Made by a program: the position numbers and the translations under genes. A DNA stretch of 18,179 bases from JBKEAJ01 sp047972135. GTDB lineage: Bacteria; Bacteroidota; Bacteroidia; Bacteroidales; Prolixibacteraceae. Shown piece by piece: positions 14,852 to 18,179 of this stretch. The stretch is from assembly GCA_047972135.1 (NCBI GenBank), contig JBKEAJ010000032.1, forward strand, positions 1 through 18,179, given 5' to 3'. The stretch's first letter is position 1, and every line of letters begins with the position of its first letter. The notes beneath the pieces are model-generated. The model had not been told where the DNA came from and ran no database searches. It saw only the letters and a list, made by a program, of their open reading frames with translations.

Positions 14852-16273
14852 ATGAAAATAACAAAAATAACCTGTATTGGCGCTGGATATGTAGGCGGAC
14901 CCACAATGGCTGTCATCGCACAGCAGTGCCCACATATTCAGGTGACTGTAGTCGACCTCAATGCCGAGCGTATAAAAGCGTGGAACGATGCAGACTTGAG
15001 CAAACTTCCTGTCTACGAACCTGGACTCGACGAGGTGGTGGGCGAAGCACGTGGTCGAAATCTATTCTTCTCCACCGATGTAGACAAAGCCATTGACGAG
15101 GCAGAGATGATTTTCGTAGCAGTCAACACCCCCACCAAGACTTTTGGTGTTGGCAAAGGGATGGCAGCCGACTTGAAGTTTGTTGAACTGTGTGCACGCC
15201 AGATTGCGCGAGTAGCCAAAACCGACAAGATAGTGGTAGAGAAATCTACCCTACCCGTTCGCACTGCCGAATCAATAAAGACAATACTTGAATCTGAAGG
15301 AAAAGTGAAATTTGAGATACTCTCCAACCCCGAGTTTCTTGCCGAAGGCACAGCCATCGAAGACCTGTACAAATCTGACCGTGTGCTTATTGGCGGAGAT
15401 GAGGACGAGGACGGACAGAAAGCCATTCAAGCACTCGTTGACATATATGCCAATTGGATTACACGGGAGAAGATTGTTACCACTCGCTTGTGGTCGTCGG
15501 AACTATCAAAGCTCACTGCCAATGCTTTCCTTGCACAGCGCATATCAAGCATCAACTCTATTTCTGCACTTTGCGAAAAAACCGGTGCCGATGTCGACGA
15601 GGTTGCTCACGCAATAGGCATGGACAGCCGCATAGGTTCTAAGTTCCTGAAATCATCGGTAGGCTTTGGCGGATCTTGTTTCCAGAAAGACATCCTGAAC
15701 CTCGTTTATCTTTGCCATCATTTTGGCTTACCAGAAGTAGCAGACTATTGGGAGCAGGTGGTGATATTGAACGACTACCAAAAGCGCAGGTTTGCAAAGA
15801 ACATAATAAACAAGCTCTTCAACACCGTGTCGGGCAAGAAAATAGCTTTCTTGGGCTGGGCATTCAAAAAGGACACCAACGACACCCGAGAATCAGCCGC
15901 AATATACGTAGCAGACGAACTACTACAAGACAGAGCCGAGATTCACGTCTACGACCCCAGAGTAACAGCTTGGCAGATTTATTCCGATTTGGAATACCTC
16001 CAAGTTCACCGTCGCACCGACACCGACAAATACGAGACCTTGAGCCTCGACGAGATAAAAAAACTAGTCACAGTCCACACTGAGCCCTACTCTGCGATGG
16101 ACGACTCTCATGCAATAGCCGTACTGACCGAGTGGGATGAATTCAGAACCTACGATTGGCAAAAGGTATACGACACTATGAAAAAGCCAGCCTTCGTTTT
16201 CGACGGACGCAATATCCTTGATAGAGCAGAACTGACGAAAATAGGTTTTGAGCTTAGTAGTATAGGGAAATGA
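14852..16273 (+). CDS. ugd: UDP-glucose 6-dehydrogenase, eukaryotic-like type
   Basis: Ugd oxidises UDP-glucose twice with NAD+ to UDP-glucuronate, a precursor for acidic polysaccharides. The Rossmann motif CIGAGYVGGPT (residues 8-18) opens the protein. The catalytic set is present: Glu161 in NPEFLAEG, Lys220 and Asn224 in SSELSKLTANAF, and Cys276 and Asp280 in GFGGSCFQKD. These positions fall at the same numbers as I recall for human UGDH, and long blocks such as LAQRISSINSISALCE and AFKKDTNDTRESA match the animal/plant type rather than short bacterial Ugd. Length is 473 residues. The frame is open from a TTG at 14822, but the ATG at 14852 gives the normal MKITKITCIG start. It lies in the polysaccharide locus and most likely feeds glucuronate to it. 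The exact substrate among related nucleotide sugars cannot be proved by eye. Confidence 0.94.
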   Translation: MKITKITCIGAGYVGGPTMAVIAQQCPHIQVTVVDLNAERIKAWNDADLSKLPVYEPGLDEVVGEARGRNLFFSTDVDKAIDEAEMIFVAVNTPTKTFGVGKGMAADLKFVELCARQIARVAKTDKIVVEKSTLPVRTAESIKTILESEGKVKFEILSNPEFLAEGTAIEDLYKSDRVLIGGDEDEDGQKAIQALVDIYANWITREKIVTTRLWSSELSKLTANAFLAQRISSINSISALCEKTGADVDEVAHAIGMDSRIGSKFLKSSVGFGGSCFQKDILNLVYLCHHFGLPEVADYWEQVVILNDYQKRRFAKNIINKLFNTVSGKKIAFLGWAFKKDTNDTRESAAIYVADELLQDRAEIHVYDPRVTAWQIYSDLEYLQVHRRTDTDKYETLSLDEIKKLVTVHTEPYSAMDDSHAIAVLTEWDEFRTYDWQKVYDTMKKPAFVFDGRNILDRAELTKIGFELSSIGK

Positions 16274-16424
16274 CGAAACTGAGGAGTAATTGTTGAATCG
16301 TTTATTTGTTGAACTGTTTAATCGTTTAGAGTTTAGTTATTAGTAGTTGGTTTGAAGTTTAGGGACGTAGTCCCGATATCTAAATAGATACAGGTTAGGC
16401 TTAGATGATTATACGACGTGAGAA
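16274..16424. other. Intergenic region between ugd and the toxin-antitoxin pair
   Basis: No gene is seen. It contains a tandem pair of TTGTTGAAyyGTTTA words (16290-16304 and 16306-16320), the left copy of the 24-bp direct repeat, a GGGAC-GTA-GTCCC hairpin (16362-16374) and an adjacent TATCTA-AA-TAGATA inverted repeat (16377-16390). No promoter with the TAnnTTTG consensus was found. Confidence 0.6.
16306..16329 (+). repeat. 24-bp direct repeat, left copy flanking the toxin-antitoxin pair
   Basis: It matches 17085-17108 at 23 of 24 bases (TTGTTGAAC, one C/T change, then GTTTAATCGTTTAG). The right copy includes the last codons and stop of the HEPN gene. Confidence 0.85.
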
Positions 16425-16718
16425 ATGACTAAAAGACAAGAAAATATCGACTTGCTGTCTGAATTTAGAATTAGGCGAGGTGCTATTTATGGAATAAGCG
16501 GGATGGGTGTTTTTGGCTCGGTAGCTCGTGGAGAACATACAGAGAATAGTGATATAGATGTTTATTACGAAGGAAGACCTTTAAGTCTCTTTAAAACGGT
16601 TGCTCTAAAAGAAGAACTAGAAAAATTATTAAATTGTTCTGTTGATATTGTGCGATTGCGTGAGAGCATGAATAAGATATTGAGAAAAAGGATTCAGGAA
16701 GAAGGCATATATGTTTGA
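16425..16718 (+). CDS. mntA: MNT-type nucleotidyltransferase antitoxin (MntA-like)
   Basis: This 97-residue minimal nucleotidyltransferase resembles MntA antitoxins, which inactivate their HEPN partner by adding AMP to a tyrosine. The catalytic motif is complete: GSVARGE (Gly31-Ser32), then SDIDV with Asp43 and Asp45, and a third Asp74 in SVDIVRL. The ATG at 16425 is the first usable start. The stop overlaps the HEPN start by 8 nt, which fits coupled expression of the pair. It sits between ugd and a pseB-like gene, in line with accessory cargo carried in surface-polysaccharide loci. Codon use looks more AT-rich than in ugd, suggesting a different origin. Biochemical activity is inferred from the family. 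Confidence 0.88.
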   Translation: MTKRQENIDLLSEFRIRRGAIYGISGMGVFGSVARGEHTENSDIDVYYEGRPLSLFKTVALKEELEKLLNCSVDIVRLRESMNKILRKRIQEEGIYV

Positions 16719-17091
16719 CAGAAACTTGGTATCTGACATCATTACTTTAATTGAAGAAAACCTAGAAATCGTACTGCAGAGAACTGAGCATATCGAATCA
16801 GTTAACGACTTTACATCTGGGACGGGGATGATACTACTTGATAGTGTCTGTATGAAATTGGTTGCTGTTGGAGAGAGTATTAAAAACCTTGATAAAATTA
16901 GTAATAAAGAATTGCTGACAAAATATTCTCAAATAGACTGGAAACAGGCTATGGGAATGCGAGATATAATAGTCCATCATTATTTTGACATTGATGCAGA
17001 GCAAATATTCAGCACCTTGAAGGAAGACATTCCCATTTTGACAGATACTCTAAAGAAGATGAGGAATGACCTCAATAGAAATAATTGTTGA
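16711..17091 (+). CDS. hepT: HEPN-domain toxin (HepT-like, DUF86 family)
   Basis: This 126-residue all-alpha HEPN protein resembles HepT RNase toxins. The signature RX4HXY is intact: Arg84, His89 and Tyr91 in MRDIIVHHYFDID. In the characterised HepT, the tyrosine of this motif is the residue modified by the MNT partner. The earlier block LDSVCMKLVAVGESIKNL is also typical. The ATG at 16711 overlaps the 3' end of the mntA-like gene by 8 nt. The last codons (Asn-Cys-stop) lie within the right copy of a 24-bp direct repeat that also occurs before the pair. Since all active-site residues are present, a working toxin-antitoxin pair is likely, though not shown. Confidence 0.88.
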   Translation: MFDRNLVSDIITLIEENLEIVLQRTEHIESVNDFTSGTGMILLDSVCMKLVAVGESIKNLDKISNKELLTKYSQIDWKQAMGMRDIIVHHYFDIDAEQIFSTLKEDIPILTDTLKKMRNDLNRNNC

Positions 17092-17108
17092 ACCGTTTAA
17101 TCGTTTAG
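17085..17108 (+). repeat. 24-bp direct repeat, right copy flanking the toxin-antitoxin pair
   Basis: This is the partner of 16306-16329, with one mismatch. It begins in the last two codons of the HEPN gene. The 779-bp spacing holds exactly the toxin-antitoxin pair plus about 95 bp of leader. Confidence 0.85.
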
Positions 17109-17170
17109 GCTTTAAAAATGCTGTATGCCGTACGCTTTAGGCTATAAGCGAACAGCCGATACATGAACGT

Positions 17171-17263
17171 CATTGCGAGGAGCTGGCGACGAAGCAATCC
17201 CCTGCAACAACGCTGTTACAGGCTGAAAGCCTGAATTAGTTCAGCCCATGGCAACGCCATGGG
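17171..17263. repeat. Cluster of REP-like palindromes
   Basis: Four units follow each other. The first is CATTGCGAGG to GAAGCAATCC (17171-17200, ATTGC/GCAAT arms). The second is CCTG-C-AACA/TGTT-A-CAGG (17201-17222). The third is CAGGCT-GAA-AGCCTG (17219-17233), which shares its left arm with the second, so only one of the two can form at a time. The fourth is CCCATGGC-AAC-GCCATGGG (17245-17263), a perfect 8-bp stem. The style matches dispersed palindromic repeats of Bacteroidota genomes, but family membership was not tested. Confidence 0.6.
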
Positions 17264-17284
17264 GGAAGATACACCCCCACCCCT

Positions 17285-17314
17285 GCACCGTTGCGAATTG
17301 CAGGATACCGAATG
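17285..17314 (+). repeat. 30-bp pre-gene repeat, copy 2 (before the pseB-like gene)
   Basis: It matches 14809-14838 at 27 of 30 bases. It ends 75 nt before the pseB-like ATG, against 13 nt in copy 1. Confidence 0.85.
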
Positions 17315-17389
17315 AATAAATAACAAGTGAGCAATGTACATAAAAAATGACAAATCTTAGATAAGGTGAGATAACAAAGAAAAAATGAT

Positions 17390-18179
17390 ATGTTGAATAA
17401 TAAATCAGTATTAATAACCGGAGGAACAGGTTCTTTTGGAAAGAAGTTTATAGAGACAATTCTAGACAGATACCCCAATGTCAAAAAGCTGGTGGTGTAC
17501 TCAAGAGATGAGCTAAAAAAGTTTGAGTTAAAACAGAAATATCCTGAAACACAATATCCCCAATTACGATTTCTTATTGGAGATGTCAGAGATTAAGTAA
17601 GGCTTAAGAGGGCATGTGAACAGATTGATGTTATTATTCATGCAGCAGCAATTAAGCAAGTCGATACTGCGGAATATAATCCTGACGAGTGCATAAAGAC
17701 AAATGTACACGGAGCTCAGAATGTTATTGATGCAGCTTTGGCAACTAATGTTTCTGATGTTGTGGCACTCTCTACCGATAAAGCCTGCGCACCCATAAAC
17801 CTATATGGAGCAACAAAACTCGTGTCGGATAAATTGTTCACAGCAGCTAACAATATGAAAGGCATCCGTAAGATTAAATTCTCTGTTGTACGCTACGGCA
17901 ATGTTATGGGATCACGAGGCTCTGTTATCCCTTTCTTTATCAAGAAGAGAGAGGAAGGAGTTCTACCCATTACACACAATGAGATGACAAGGTTTAATAT
18001 TTCCTTGCAAGCTGGCGTCGATATGGTGATGTATGCAATAGAAAATCATTTGGGCGGTGAAATTTTTGTTCCAAAAATTCCTTCCTACAAAATACTGGAT
18101 ATAGCAAAGGCAATTGCACCGTCTTGCTCCACAACTGATGTTGGAATAAGACCTGGCGAAAAGCTGCATGAAGAAATGA
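17390..18179 (+). pseudogene. pseB: PseB-like UDP-GlcNAc 4,6-dehydratase with an in-frame stop (3' end beyond window)
   Basis: Enzymes of this extended SDR family dehydrate UDP-GlcNAc (inverting at C5) as the first step to amino-deoxy sugars for surface glycans. The ATG at 17390 opens 68 codons with the NAD motif ITGGTGSFGKKF and the IYSRDE-like VVYSRDELKKFEL block, ending FLIGDVRD. A TAA follows at 17594-17596. The same frame then goes on without another stop to the window edge: VIIHAAAIKQV, EYNPDECIKTNVHGAQN, the active-site ALSTDKACAPINLYGATK (Tyr/Lys pair), VVRYGNVMGSRGSV, the EIFVPKIPS block and GIRPGEKLHEEM. The stop stands where relatives usually have a charged residue, often Lys, so one base change from AAA (or GAA/CAA) explains it. 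As written, the product would be only a truncated Rossmann fragment. A base-call error is a real alternative. Confidence 0.85.

Larger units (their letters stand above)
17092..17389. other. Repeat-rich intergenic region between hepT and the pseB-like gene
   Basis: No gene is seen in these 298 bp. In order, it holds the right 24-bp repeat, a degenerate GCTTTAGGC stretch (about 17108-17158), a CATTGCGAGG...GAAGCAATCC element (17171-17200), a run of hairpins (17201-17263) and the 30-bp repeat at 17285-17314. An AT-rich leader with no clear Bacteroidota promoter follows. Confidence 0.65.

Noticed and set aside
15676..16083. 135-codon plus-strand frame inside ugd
   Set aside because: It lies wholly within the strongly conserved ugd gene in another frame and its translation is arginine/serine-rich without any domain.
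16306..17108. Insertion sequence around the toxin-antitoxin pair
   Set aside because: No transposase and no terminal inverted repeats are present. The flanking repeats are direct and 24 bp, longer than usual target-site duplications.
17171..17263. CRISPR array
   Set aside because: The palindromes differ from each other and there is no regular repeat-spacer pattern and no cas gene.
17594..17596. Recoding of the stop as a special amino acid or programmed read-through
   Set aside because: The codon is TAA, not the TGA or TAG used for selenocysteine or pyrrolysine. No stem-loop was seen directly downstream, and a point mutation or base error is simpler.

Overview
The window looks like a chromosomal segment of a Bacteroidales (Bacteroidota) bacterium. 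The protein families point that way: a UpxY-type NusG paralogue, an lpxK-purine nucleoside phosphorylase pair, a TAnnTTTG-type promoter, few Shine-Dalgarno sites, and a short-palindrome-rich intergenic style. The species cannot be named from the sequence alone. No rRNA, tRNA, CRISPR array or transposase was seen.

Left part (1-3328). The C-terminal half of a GH3 beta-glucosidase enters from the left edge. It converges on a minus-strand pair, lpxK (lipid A 4'-kinase) and a trimeric-type purine nucleoside phosphorylase, whose reading frames overlap by 53 nt. Upstream of lpxK lies about 500 bp with no large gene. It holds a 41-codon peptide ORF with one membrane helix, two diverged copies of a 41-bp direct repeat, and a short ORF that faintly resembles a HicB antitoxin.

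Middle part (3329-10045). A DoxX-family membrane protein on the plus strand converges on a tight five-gene minus-strand operon: hpt, a PMCA-type Ca2+ ATPase, an M16 zinc protease, a class I SAM O-methyltransferase and deoC. The junctions are 1-nt gaps or stop/start overlaps, so translation is probably coupled. PNP, DeoC and Hpt are linked steps of (deoxy)nucleoside salvage, and purE (de novo purine synthesis) starts divergently from hpt.

Right part (10046-18179). This is the start of a surface-polysaccharide locus on the plus strand. purE is followed after 3 nt by a UpxY antiterminator gene. Then come a Wza-like outer-membrane exporter with several SLBB domains and a well-matched promoter of its own, a Wzz-type chain-length protein, a UDP-glucose 6-dehydrogenase that resembles the eukaryotic enzyme, an MNT-HEPN (MntA-HepT type) toxin-antitoxin pair, and a PseB-like UDP-GlcNAc 4,6-dehydratase. 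The PseB-like frame carries an in-frame TAA after codon 68 and then continues with well-conserved sequence to the right edge.

The most notable structures are the premature stop in the pseB-like gene, the toxin-antitoxin pair bracketed by a 24-bp direct repeat, and a 30-bp repeat found ahead of both ugd and the pseB-like gene next to a cluster of small palindromes. Together these suggest that the polysaccharide locus has been assembled by, or is still prone to, repeat-mediated exchange. I did not find convincing evidence for a wholly new system. The nearest candidates are the repeat-bracketed toxin-antitoxin cassette and the peptide/repeat region upstream of lpxK.
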